Below, in pieces: positions 33,319 to 44,100 of a stretch of DNA of 64,000 nucleotides (its first letter is position 1; the number at the start of each line of letters is the position of its first letter). The stretch lies in NCBI GenBank assembly GCA_017311315.1, contig CM029640.1:11934640-11998639 (forward strand). The letters are read 5' to 3'. This stretch comes from Dendrocalamus latiflorus (taxonomy: Eukaryota > Streptophyta > Magnoliopsida > Poales > Poaceae). The notes beneath the pieces were generated by a model. The model worked only from the letters and a program-made list of their open reading frames with translations. It was not told the origin of the DNA and did not search any database. The translations under genes and the position numbers were made by a program.

Positions 33319-35022
33319 ATGTCAGGTGGAGAAGATAATTATGGTGAAGAGCATGAAGTTAATCTTAATGCTCTGGTGACTCGCTTTCAACATCAGGCAT
33401 TAAGAAGTACATTGCAACAAAAATTTGTAGCTGGCACCACTGCAATGGAGGATCAACTCAAGTCAGATATGCAGAATCTCCACATTGAACTCAAAGCGGA
33501 TATGCATGATCTTTGCATTGAGCTCAATCAACAGATGAACATGTTACGTGGTAACATTGTGAACGACATTGCGCGAGTACTTCGACAACAACAAGAAGAA
33601 GGAAACATTAATCTTGTGGCTGCCCTTCCTCCACGTGGTGAGGAAGTGGCTGCTGTTCGAGGTGGTCAAGAAGCTCAACAAAGGCGAGACCGAGTGGTGG
33701 CAAATGCCATTCGTCCACCCCTACTTGCGAGAGGTGAAGGGGGCGGCTTCCATGGTCTGGGGAGGGGCCATGGACATGGAGGCCGTGGTGGAAGAGCACA
33801 TCGCTTCGACGACGACGACTTTCTTCACTATGACAACGATTACCGCTGCCGTAACCACTACGGTGATGGTCAACCAAACAAGGAAAAGTTTTGTAAGCTT
33901 AAATTTACTATGCTAATATTTTCAGGTACATATGACCATGAGGATTACCTCACTTGGAACTCTGAAGAGAAGAAGATACACATGGTTGCATTTGAATTCA
34001 TAGATTATGCACTTATATGGTGAGAACAAGTTCAAAATCATAGGAGAGAATACGACGAGCCTCCCATCACTACATGGGAAGAGATGAAGTACCACATGAG
34101 ATCAAGGTTTGTTCCCAAACATTATAAACATGATTTATTTGATAAATTGCAGCAAATGAAGCAAGGAACTCTCACGGTAGAGGAATACTATAAAAGGATG
34201 GAAATGGCTATGATTCAAGCTAATGTATATGAACAAGAAGAACAAGCAATGACTCAATTCCTTGCTGGATTGCACCTTTCCATCAAGCGCATCACTGAAT
34301 TTCAGGCTTACAAAAACATGGTGGAATTGGTACATCAAGTAACCAAGGCTGAAATACAAGTGCTACACGACATGAGAGCAACAAGAACATCATCCTATAT
34401 GCCCCGTTCAGCACCTACAGAAGGTAAAACCACATCTCATTTTAATTCTTTTAAAGCTAACACATCTAGTGGAAGTTTTGCTCCTAGCACATGTGCTACA
34501 CCAAGCGGGAAGAGTGCTACAACACCAATTGCCAAGAAGAGTCCAGCACCTACTTCCTCATCTTCTGTGGGTTCTACGGCCGAGAGTAGCTCCATTCAAT
34601 GCTTCAAATGTCTTGGGCGAGGCCATATGCAAAAGGATTGTCTAAATAACAAGGTTATGTTGCTATTGGAAAACGGAGAATATGACTCTACTAGCGAGGA
34701 GGAAGGTGAGACCCTTGCTAATTTTGAAAAATTTGGAGACATTCATGAGGGAGGACAAGGGGAGGATGCGAATGAAGATGATGTTTGCGATCCCGAGGCT
34801 AGCCCTATACTTGTGTGTACACCGATGATGTTGAGTGTGCAAGCCAAATCAAATCATGAGCAGCACTGCAATCTTTTCCAAACACAGGCACAAGTGAGTA
34901 AGGATGGTAAGTGTTGCAAAGTCATTATTGATGGTGAAAGTTGCAACAATTTAGCTAGTAAAGAGCTTTGTTCTAAACTTGGTTTGAAATACAAGAAACA
35001 CCCACATCCATATCAAATTTAA
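33319..35022 (+). pseudogene. gypsy gag with zinc knuckle, one stop
   Basis: Starts at ATG 33319 (MSGGEDNYGEEHEVN). One TGA at 34021-34023 interrupts an otherwise open frame that continues to 35020. It contains the gag domain (WEEMKYHMRSRFVPKHY, LDKLQQMKQGTLTVEEYY) and the knuckle CFKCLGRGHMQKDC at about 34600-34640, then an acidic linker and the first half of the protease (CKVIIDGESCNNLASKELC, DG in place of the usual DSG/DTG). Confidence 0.85.
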
Positions 35023-35043
35023 TGGTTAAACAATAATGGTTCA

Positions 35044-36129
35044 ATGAATGTTGGGTACATAGTTGATGTTACCTTTCAAATTGGTTCTTATCGTGATACT
35101 GTAGAATGTGATGTTGTGTATATAGAAGTATGTCACTTGTTATTAGGTAGACCATGGCAATATAATCATTCTGTGATTTATGATAGAAGAACTAATCAAT
35201 ACAAGTTTATGTGGAATAATAAAGAAATATTGTTACGACCATTAACTCCTTCTCAAATTATACATGATAACATGCAAAAGATTGAGGTGAAAGTGGAGAG
35301 TGAGAAAGGGAAGGAGCAAAAGAGTGTGATTCCACAAAATGTGAGTGAGAGCCACAAGCTAAAACTGAGTGAAAAAAGAAAGGGTGAGGGAGAGAAAAAG
35401 TTAGTTATGATAGCCACCAAATCTGATTTGAGAGGGATGAGAGATGATCTCACTTTGGAGCATTTGGTATTGCTATATAAAGATGTTTTGCTTTCTACTA
35501 ATGACTTAACCTCTTTTCCTAATGTGGTTTCTCAAGTGTTACAGGCTTATGAAGACGTCTTTTCGGAGGAGGTACCCGCGGTCTACCACCCATTCGAGGC
35601 ATCAAACATCAAATTGACTTGGTATCGGGAGCTCCACTTCCCAATCGGCCGCCGTACTGCACAAACCCGGAGGAGACAAAAGAAATTCAGCAGCAAGCAC
35701 TCATAGCAAAAGTGTATGTATGCGAAAATCTTAGTCCTTGTGACGTTCCTATTATTCTTATTCCTAATAAATATGGTACATGGAGAATGTGCGTATACTG
35801 TAGAGCTATCAACAATATTACCATTCGATATCGTCATCCTATTCCTAGGTTAGATGATATGCTTGATGAATTGAATGGCTCTACTATCTTTTCAAAGATT
35901 GATTTGCATAGCGGATATCATCAAATTAGAATGAAATATGATGATAAGTGAAAGACATCTTTTAAAATAAAATTTGGATTGTATGAATGGTTAGTGATGC
36001 TTTTTGGTTTATCTAATGCTCCTAGTACATTCATGCGATTAATGAACCATGTGTTGAGACACTTCATTAGAAAATTCGTGGTAGTCTATTTTGATGACAT
36101 TTTGATATATAGCCGCTCATTGGAAGTCT
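35044..36129 (+). pseudogene. gypsy protease end and reverse transcriptase N-half
   Basis: Same frame as gag after a TAA at 35020-35022. 35044-35600 reads VCHLLLGRPWQY, the protease-RT linker. The frame shifts near 35610; RT then reads MVSGAPLPNRPPY, RMCVYCRAINNIT, FSKIDLHSGYHQI, a TGA at 35949-35951 in place of Trp, then FGLSNAPSTFM and the active-site YFDDILIYS at about 36090-36115. Sequence jumps directly from there to the integrase C-terminus. Confidence 0.85.
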
Positions 36130-36139
36130 ACCGCATGTT

Positions 36140-36815
36140 GAATTTACATATAATAGGGCGGTGCATTCGACTACTCAAGTATGTCCATTTCAGGTTATGT
36201 ATGGTTTCAAACCGACCACGCCACTTGATTTGATGCCACTTCCATTACAAGAACGAGCAAATATGGAGGCTTATAAGCGTGTTAATTTTGTGAAAAAGCT
36301 CCATGAAAAGACTAAAGAGGTAATTGAAAAGAAGGTACGAGCTTATGCTTCTAAAACTAACAAGTCTAGAAAGAAGATGTTGTTTGAACCAGGTGACTTA
36401 GTGTGGGTACACCTTCGCAAAGAATGCTTTCCAGAGAAGCGTAAATCAAAGTTGATGCGCCGTGGTGATGAGCCTTTTAAAGTATTTGCCAAAATTAATG
36501 ATAGTGCATATAAGATAGAGCTTCTAGGAGACGATTATGGGGGTAAGTACTACTTTTAATGTTGCTGATTTGTCACATTTCTTTGGCCAAGACGATACAA
36601 CGTCGAGGACGACTCATTTTCAAGAGGGGGAGGATGATGAGGACATCTCTACTACTACTACTACGTTGTCAACTTTTTCAAGTATTCATGAAGCACCAAA
36701 AGGTCCAATGACTAGAGCAAGAGCCAAGCTTTTAAATAAAGAGGTGAATTTACTCCTTAATGCACAAGTTAATATTATTGATGACAACTTTATATGCCTA
36801 AGCCTAGTGTGTTAA
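36140..36815 (+). pseudogene. gypsy integrase C-terminus running into the LTR
   Basis: 36161-36559 reads VCPFQVMYGFKPTTPLDL and PGDLVWVHLRKECFPEKR, the GPY/F-like integrase tail. After a frame change at about 36540 it continues DLSHFFGQDD, EGEDDEDI and GPMTRARAKLLNKEVNLLLN to 36815. The purine tract AGAGGGGGAGGA (36623-36634) and the LTR start lie inside this coding part, so the last 60 codons of pol are encoded by the LTR, as known for several grass gypsy families. Confidence 0.8.
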
Positions 36816-37477
36816 TTGCTCTCAGGTTTGAATCAAGAGGATATAGAAATGGGCAAAGAAAAGGACACGCATACATGCAACTCAAAGCAGGCGAATCGCG
36901 TCTACATGAAGGAACACTGCCAAGTTCCAAGGAGATGAATTGATGGCAACACTAGGTTTCAAACCCATGCAGCCTATCCAGTACAAGCCTTGTGGCCTAC
37001 GTGCCGTAATTTGGGCCAAAATCTGGCCATGTAAACATGGGTAATATCTTGAGTCCAAAACAAAGGTCTAGTTGTGTGTTACTCGTATTGTGACTCTGAC
37101 TCGAAAGCCTAGTTTACGGCTATATATAGCGCTGCCTCACATCACGTATGAGGGGGAGGGGAGATCCATCAGAACAGTACGCGATGAGATCTAGATATTG
37201 AGTTGATGAGCTTTGTACACGTTTTTGATTATTTTGATAGCCATCAAAATTCAACAGAAGATTGTGAGTTCTTGCAAATTAAGATCGCTCAACCTTTCTG
37301 CTGGAAATTGGGAGCGCGATAGGGCTTTTGCTTGGTGGTCGTGAAGTCCGGCATCTGTGATCTTATGAATTAAAGAACGTTTGTTCTTGCATTGGCAATG
37401 GAGGATCGCTACGATTCGAGAGGCTGCACGTGAGTATCCAATCGTACGTCGAGAAGATCGGGCGACCCTGTATTACA
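36635..37477 (+). repeat. 3' LTR of the deleted gypsy element
   Basis: TGATGAGGACATC to TATTACA. TATATATA at 37121-37128. The polypurine tract ends directly at 36634. Confidence 0.8.
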
Positions 37478-37724
37478 GTAATTATGACTCGCCTGTGTGA
37501 GGTTACAACCAAACAACTCGGCGTGGATGGATGAAAGAAAGGAGACAATTGCTGAATGAATGGATGAAGCCATTCTTGAAGAATTAAGAGATTGCGGTTG
37601 ATGAAATGAACGAACGTGTGCCATTTTACAAATTTGGTGAAGCATGATATATCGTTTTTATAAATTCGGCGCGTAAGTCGACGAGACTCATCGGAAATGC
37701 GAAGCACCATTTTTGCATTTAAGA
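37478..37724. other. no recognised feature
   Basis: About 250 bp following the gypsy LTR; no gene, domain or clear repeat. Confidence 0.4.
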
Positions 37725-37875
37725 CGTATCACAGACACTTCCAACAACAAACCGTCTCAGATATTAATTTATCACAGACGGTTTTTATTAATAACCGTCT
37801 ATGTATTATCACAGACGGTTTTTAAGAAGAACCGTCTGTAATGTATTTCACTATCACAGACGGTTTATACCAATA
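37725..37875. mobile_element. isolated CACTA-type subterminal repeat block
   Basis: Six inverted copies of ATCACAGACGGTT / AACCGTCTGTG-type units within 150 bp. The same motif family as 18060-18330 and 55850-56110. No terminus or coding sequence here. Confidence 0.6.
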
Positions 37876-38343
37876 ACAAGCTAAAACAGTACTAAACAAG
37901 ATGATTTTAATATTTCGGAATGGTGGCATGAGCATAAGATAACATATCCGGTGCTATCTATATTAACATAGGATGTGTTAACTGTTCTCGTCTCGACGGT
38001 TTCTTCCAAAACAACTTTTAGTTTTTCTGAAAGAATATTGGAGGAGAGAAGAATAAGTCTCACTAGTGAGATGGTAGAAGTACTTCTAATAGTGAAAGAC
38101 CAGGAACAAGTTAATTCGCGAACTCAACACTTGTAGAGAATACAGAGTTGCCAGACATATTCAATAATCTTTATCTAGACAATGACACTTAGAGCATCAA
38201 TGTACATTGTACATTTCCCATTTTTAATGTATTGCAGTGCTATAGGTTGTACTCATTTTTATTTGCTATGATTTCTCAAGTTGAGTTTTATCTTGGCAAA
38301 GTTTTTAACGAGTCAACTATTTAAATATTAATAAAAGCACTGT
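37876..38343. other. no recognised feature
   Basis: AT-rich spacer between the CACTA block and the LTR fragment; no open frame with a domain. Confidence 0.4.
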
Positions 38344-38575
38344 TGTAGGGGTGGCCTCCACCTAAGCCCGGCAGGCCTGTTAGAGGATTGTAAGGCCTAA
38401 AATAGGACATATGTAATGACTTGAATGCCCCTGAAGGGGATGTATATGTGTAAGGGTATAACTTTAAAAGCACTCCCCACGAGTGTATATGTATATATAT
38501 ATATGAGACAGGCCATGGGGGAAAGGTGAAGTCATTGCTCACCTAACTCTCAACTATCATACTCTCTCTTTGAAA
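38344..38575 (+). repeat. LTR fragment of the RIRE2/Tat-like gypsy element
   Basis: TGTAGGGGTGGCCTCCACC through ATACTCTCTCT matches 29797-30020 in the same orientation at roughly 85 percent by eye. It could be the 3' LTR of the element starting at 29797, or an independent insertion. Its last 20 bp are missing. Confidence 0.7.
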
Positions 38576-38854
38576 TATTTGCCTCTTTTATAGGTATATC
38601 CGTATATAATTTATGTCTACCATTTATTTTGTATTTTTAAATTCTACATATCATTTTGGAATTATTGAAAGTGTTCAAAATTTTTAGGGCGAAATAGGCT
38701 AAACGGGCCTCCTTGGGTGGTTAGGCTAAATGGGCTTATGTCAGCATGGCACGGCCCATGAGCTTAGTTGGCCGTGTCTGGGTCTATGGCTGTCCCATGG
38801 GCTAACACGCTAGGCCCATCTAGGCTAACGGGTTAAATGAGCCGTATGCTATGC

Positions 38855-40640
38855 CGAGCTGTGCTAGCAATTTGGCCACCACTACCCAACCAGCAAATTC
38901 CGGGCATCATAGAGGGCATCTAATTTACGGCCAGCCTTAAGGCTTCCCACGGACGACCCCAGCTCCCGTCGCAAAGCTATGTATTGGCACACCATCCTTT
39001 CCCCCTTCCCCATCACTTCCCAACGGCAAAAACATTTTCTCCAAAAACTTCAAGAAAAAAGGAAATTAACTTTCAAAAGTTGTCCAACAACTTTTGATAT
39101 TGAAAAATTCAACTTGATTTGTAGGAAAATTCAACTCGATTTGGTCGTCCAAAACTTTTGATTTTGAAAAATTCAACTTGAAAATTTTCAACTTGATTCG
39201 TAGGAAAATTCAACTCAATTTGGGGAATTTTCAACTTGATTTGGGGGATTTCAACTCGATTTGGAGAAAAAAATTCAAATTAGGGTTAGGGGGTCCCAAA
39301 CCTCGGCAACGGGCGACACGAGCCTCGGTGGCGACGTGTGGGCGACAACTGATGCATTTTTCAGTATGGCAAAGAGTAAACCTGGCAATACGACGACGAG
39401 CGAGGATGAAAAGCTCTAGCGGTGGAGAGACGACCGCGGGGCGTTCAGTTTGGCAATAGTTTATGACTTTTTCACTGTAGTTGGTTTATTTTTTTACTGT
39501 AGCTAATGATAACTTATTTGATGTAATTAAATTTTAAAAATTTACAAATGAAAAAACAGGTTAACCCATCACAGATAATACAAAGGAATACGAGAGAAAA
39601 ATAAAAACTTCAAAAAAACCAAAAAAATAAAAAAATAATAAATAATAAATTAAAAATTAAAAGCCAAAAGTTATGGCCGAAACGAGCGGGCCGCACGTCG
39701 CGGCGGTGTTGAGGCGACTGCAACATGGGGGAGTGAGGGAATTGGGAAAGAGAGCACGTGAGACTACGTCGCGAGTGGATCTAACCAGGGGTCTCGGGCC
39801 CCTGAGCGCGCAAGAGAGACGCGGGGACTCCATGGTGGCTCCACATGGTGTCCACATGGTGGCTCGCATAAGGGCATCTGTAGTGTATATAACCCAAGGG
39901 ACTTTAAGGTGTGTCTCATCTAAACCTTAAGGCCAACTCCATAGTGTATATAACCTAAGGGGCCTTACGACGGTCCCACTTGGCAGATAAAGAAAAATTG
40001 TATTTTAATGGTTATGGCCAGATCTTTAGCTTGAGGACCAGCCTTAAGCCTTTTTTACTTATAGCCTTCTTAAGGTCACCCATGTGATGTATAAGGTTGA
40101 CCTTAAGGGGGGGATTGGATCATATACCCTTCCTCTTTTTAGGGAATTCAGTATTTACCCTCCCACCTCAATGACATGTGGGGTCGTCATAAGTCACTGA
40201 CACGTGGGCCAGGAGGGTAAATCCTGAATTTCCATCTAAGTGGAGGGTATATGATGAATAAAACCACCTTAAGGTGGCTTAAGACCCTCTATTTTCATAT
40301 ACTACAGATGCCCTAAGGAGTGCTCCACATGGTGGCTCGCTGTGCGACCCCATGTCCCCACGACGACGTCACGGGTGCGTCTACACGGGAGCAGCGGTGA
40401 GGTCGACTGCATTAAGAAAATCGGACATTGTTACCGAAATAACATTGGCCCTTACGCTCGGCCCTAATTTGGCATATGATAAAAATCACCTCTTTACGAA
40501 TGAGTTAAGCATTTAAGCACTTTGCCAAGCTCGATTGAGTCCTTAAATATTAGTCACAACATATTTAGACATCCAAATGGTCTTAGCAAAAGTCTTTGAT
40601 GAACTAACATATCTAATAATTACCTTACTATTTTTAATCT
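38855..40640. repeat. duplicated block, copy C, left part
   Basis: Matches copy D (56490-57890 and 59760-60130) through CAAATTCCGGGCATCA, TCTAATTTACGG and CTCCACATGGTGGCTCG. 39085-39265 is a degenerate tandem array of TTCAACTTGATTTGGG. 39441-39670 is an AT-rich insert, absent from copy D, with MITE-like ends GCGTTCAGTTTGGC and GGCCGAAACGAGC. No gene. Confidence 0.75.
39872..40313. mobile_element. Tourist-like MITE
   Basis: 442 bp with terminal inverted repeats GGGCATCTGTAGTGTATAT and ATATACTACAGATGCCC and the target duplication TAA (39869-39871, 40314-40316), as for PIF/Harbinger-derived MITEs. Copy D lacks it. Confidence 0.85.
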
Positions 40641-41121
40641 TTCTAAGCAAATAATGATCACCGTGAAGAATAGGTTTAGAAGTTTTACCCAGACAACCCT
40701 CCTTGCCAACATATCATAGCACATCACGCATGTCCAAGTCCATGCCCATACATGCCCTTCGGCAGCAGCAAGACACAAAGCAGGCAGCACGGTTGCTCGT
40801 CGCAGCTGCATCAAAGTACAGCTTTGCACATGTCAACTGACTTCCAAGACAAGAGTACCAAGTAATACAAGAGACCATGAATCAAGTGTACCCTCCTTAT
40901 TCTGATGTACCACTACGCCAGGTCGCAAGCCAAATCTTGCTAGTCCGACGAATACAAGGGGATATACTACGTACAGACAAAAAGGGAGAGGACAACACCA
41001 CTACACTAGTCAATGTTTCAGATTTTCAACGATGATGCCAAAGAAACGTTCCATCTGAGCTCACTCTGTTCTGGACTCCAAAGGAGAAGATGGCCCCTGC
41101 TTTTGCTCACCGGCACAAATT

Positions 41122-44100
41122 TCAACAGGTGACACCGTATGGAAGAACTGCAGCCGCAACTGGTCTGCCCTCTTCGTTCAGAATATTATATGTTGAAGCC
41201 GCATTCCTCTGCCAAGTAGTGGAAGCATAGGAGGTGAACAGATTCCAAATTTCTATGGGAAATTGAGGTCTTCAAAAAACAAAAAATAGAAAAGAAAAAA
41301 AGAACAAACATAGAAGGGAAAATAAAAACAAATTTGGTCTTTACCGAATCAATAGCTTCCAATTTCATCCCAGTTGACCGAATAAACTTGCGGAGTTCAG
41401 GGCTGATTGGATGGATGTGTCTTCCGCAACCAAGAATTAGAATCTCTGGAGATGAATGGTAAATTGATGATATGAACCGAACAATATTCATTTGGACTCA
41501 GAAATAAGAACAACGAAACTATCCACCATGGGGGAGCATGTCAATTTAGCAATCTAGTCTAGGATAAACACCGGCCTCAGAGCAACAAGCTGAGCCCCAT
41601 CATGAGAAAATATTTTATAAACAACGCACCACGCACAACTAAAGAATATTCATTTTGACAACAAATATAACAGGAAATATTCACCCTTGGAAACCATGCC
41701 CTTTTTTGAAACATGGGTGATGACATTAGCTTGAGAAAAATGGATAAAGACCAGGCATGAGAAAACGCCATGAACAGCTACAGAGTATTGGCCAAGAGAA
41801 AAATTACCTGGGATAGGGTGCACAACTTTGAAGATTGATAAACTGCATTATCGAAGCAAGATAAATTGTCAGCAAATAACAAACAAACACGAAGAGATTC
41901 ACCGGCACAGGTGCAAACAAATAGTATCACTCACATGGTATACTAATTTTGAATCATGCCTCAAAAGTAAAAACATAAGAAGATTCATATATACAACAGA
42001 GAGTACAATACTGCCACCACCCACTGAGCTTCTGTAATGAATCCTACCTTTCAGCAGTTATCTCTGCGAATGTTTTGGGTATCCAGGTCATTATCCTGTT
42101 TTCTACTATCAGCAAGCTGCCTTCGTACCTTACATTGTTAATCTTGAATCCAGTGTCATCGTATCTACAAAGTAAAACAGAAGACAAACTTGAGCTACCT
42201 GATTGAAAACACACGTTCGATAGAACTAAATGAGAGAGTTTGTTGAAAATTCTTATGGAAACAATCACACACTGCAACAGCATAACATGAGAACTCTGAG
42301 CCTCCAAAACATGGCAAAATTCACCTGTCCCAAGTAACTAGTTTTTTTTATGGCAAAATCCTGAGCCTCCAAGACATGGCAAAAAGCATAACATAGGTTG
42401 AATTGATGTCTTATATCTGGATTTTGCAGAGATTGTGCCACTGAGCATTCCTTCTACTTGGCAAATGTGTACAGAGAGGGAAATCTGAGATAATATATGT
42501 TGAGGTTCCAAATATCCGACAAAAATAGAGCAGAGTTTCCAGTCCCTACTGTTGCCATTGCAATTCCTCTGTAGGTGGTAATGTACTTCATTATATCCCT
42601 CCACCAGAACGATCCTTGACTTTTTGCACAGTGGGGTACCTTATCTAAACTAATAATCCACCAGTTCAAATTATTTTACATCCACCCAACAATTACCTGC
42701 TCCACAGTCATAACCTTAACTACGTCCACACCACAATATACACCCAGAAATACACCATCATAAAAACGTGCGCACCAGATTAACTCTCCTCCATTCTCTC
42801 TCCTTACTCAACCATATCCGACGGTCATCCTTCAATGGATCTGCAGTACCCCTCCCGCGTCCCTCACGCTCGCGGCTCGCATGCAGGTCGTCGTCACCTC
42901 CCGCTACGCAGAAATCGCGTTCTCCCCCGCGCCTCCCCCGCGTTCTCCCCTGTCCCTCCGCCTCCCCCGCGCCTCCTCCGCTCCCTCCGCCTCCCCCGCG
43001 CCTCCCCCTCCTCCCTCGCGCCTCCCCTCCCTCCGCCTCCCCCCATCCTCCCCCGCGCCTCCTCCGCCGCCGCCGTGCCACCCGCGCCTCCTCCTCCGCC
43101 GCCGTGCCACCCTCGCCTCCTCTCCTTTCTCCTCCGCCGCTCCGCCTCGCCTCCTCCCCTCCCTCCTCCGCTGCCGCGCCGCCCTCGCCTCCTCCTCCCC
43201 ATCCCGCGCCGCTGCTACCTTCTCCTACGCCACTCCCTCCGCTCCCCCCGTCCTCCACCGCGCCGCCGCTCCCCCATCTCCACCTCTCCCCCGCGCCTCC
43301 ACTCCCCCCGTCCTCCCCCGCACTGCCGCTCCCCCCGTCCTCCTTATATGACCGATTCCCCACCTCCTCCTCCGCTCCCCATCTCCTCCTCCACCAAACC
43401 CTAGCCGCCGCCACGACGACCCACCGGCCATGTCCTCCTCGTCCTCCCCGCCGCCCGATCCCGAGGCCGTCTCCTCCCCCGACCTGCCCCCGCTCGCTGC
43501 TCCCGTCGCTGCGGCTACCGCGGCGACCGCGGCCGCCGCATCCTCCGGCGGTGGAGGGGGCTCCGGGAGGAGGCTGCCCCCGCCGTGCTGGACGCACGAG
43601 GAGACGCTGGCCCTCATTCGACTACCTGTTCAAGGTGGTGCTCATCGGCGACTCCGGCGTGTCTCCCGCTTCACCAAGAACGAGTTCAACCTCGAGTCCA
43701 AGTCCACCATCGGCGTCGAGTTCGCCACCCGCAGCCTTCAGGTCGACGGCTGACGGCAAGGTCATCAAGGCCCAGATTTGGGACACCGCCGGCCAAGAGA
43801 GGTATCGTTCGATCCGCTCTCACGCTCTTGTAGATTTGTTCTTTACCTTCTTGGGCGCTCTGTAGTAGTGGGGAAAATGTGATCTTGGGTAGCTGGGTGG
43901 CTGCAGTTGCTCATTTAATCGCTTTCTTGCTTGTTTCGGGAGCTAAAATTGGTGGTGTTATTTGGCAAGGAATTGTGATATAGGGGAGATCGCCATGTAG
44001 TTTAGTATTTACCTTTTGCGATCTGATACGAAAATTGTGATTGTTATTGGTAACCGGTGAGGGATCTACCCGGGAAATTGGAAAAAAAAAGGTGATTCTA

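Larger units (their letters stand above)
32182..37477 (+). mobile_element. Ty3/gypsy element with internal deletion
   Basis: Two LTRs of about 850 bp (32182-about 33033 and 36635-about 37477), each starting TGATGAGGACA, flank gag, protease, part of RT and the integrase C-terminus. A deletion near 36130 removes the rest of RT, RNase H and the integrase core. The LTRs differ at many positions, so the insertion is old. It sits inside the preceding gypsy element. Confidence 0.85.

Noticed and set aside
43617..43815. Functional Rab gene
   Set aside because: P-loop GKS codons deleted, a 7-bp insertion and no downstream exons.
42768..43865. Long proline-rich plus-strand ORFs and glycine/arginine-rich minus-strand ORFs
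   Set aside because: CCT-rich composition keeps all frames open; only the trihelix and Rab segments match known proteins.
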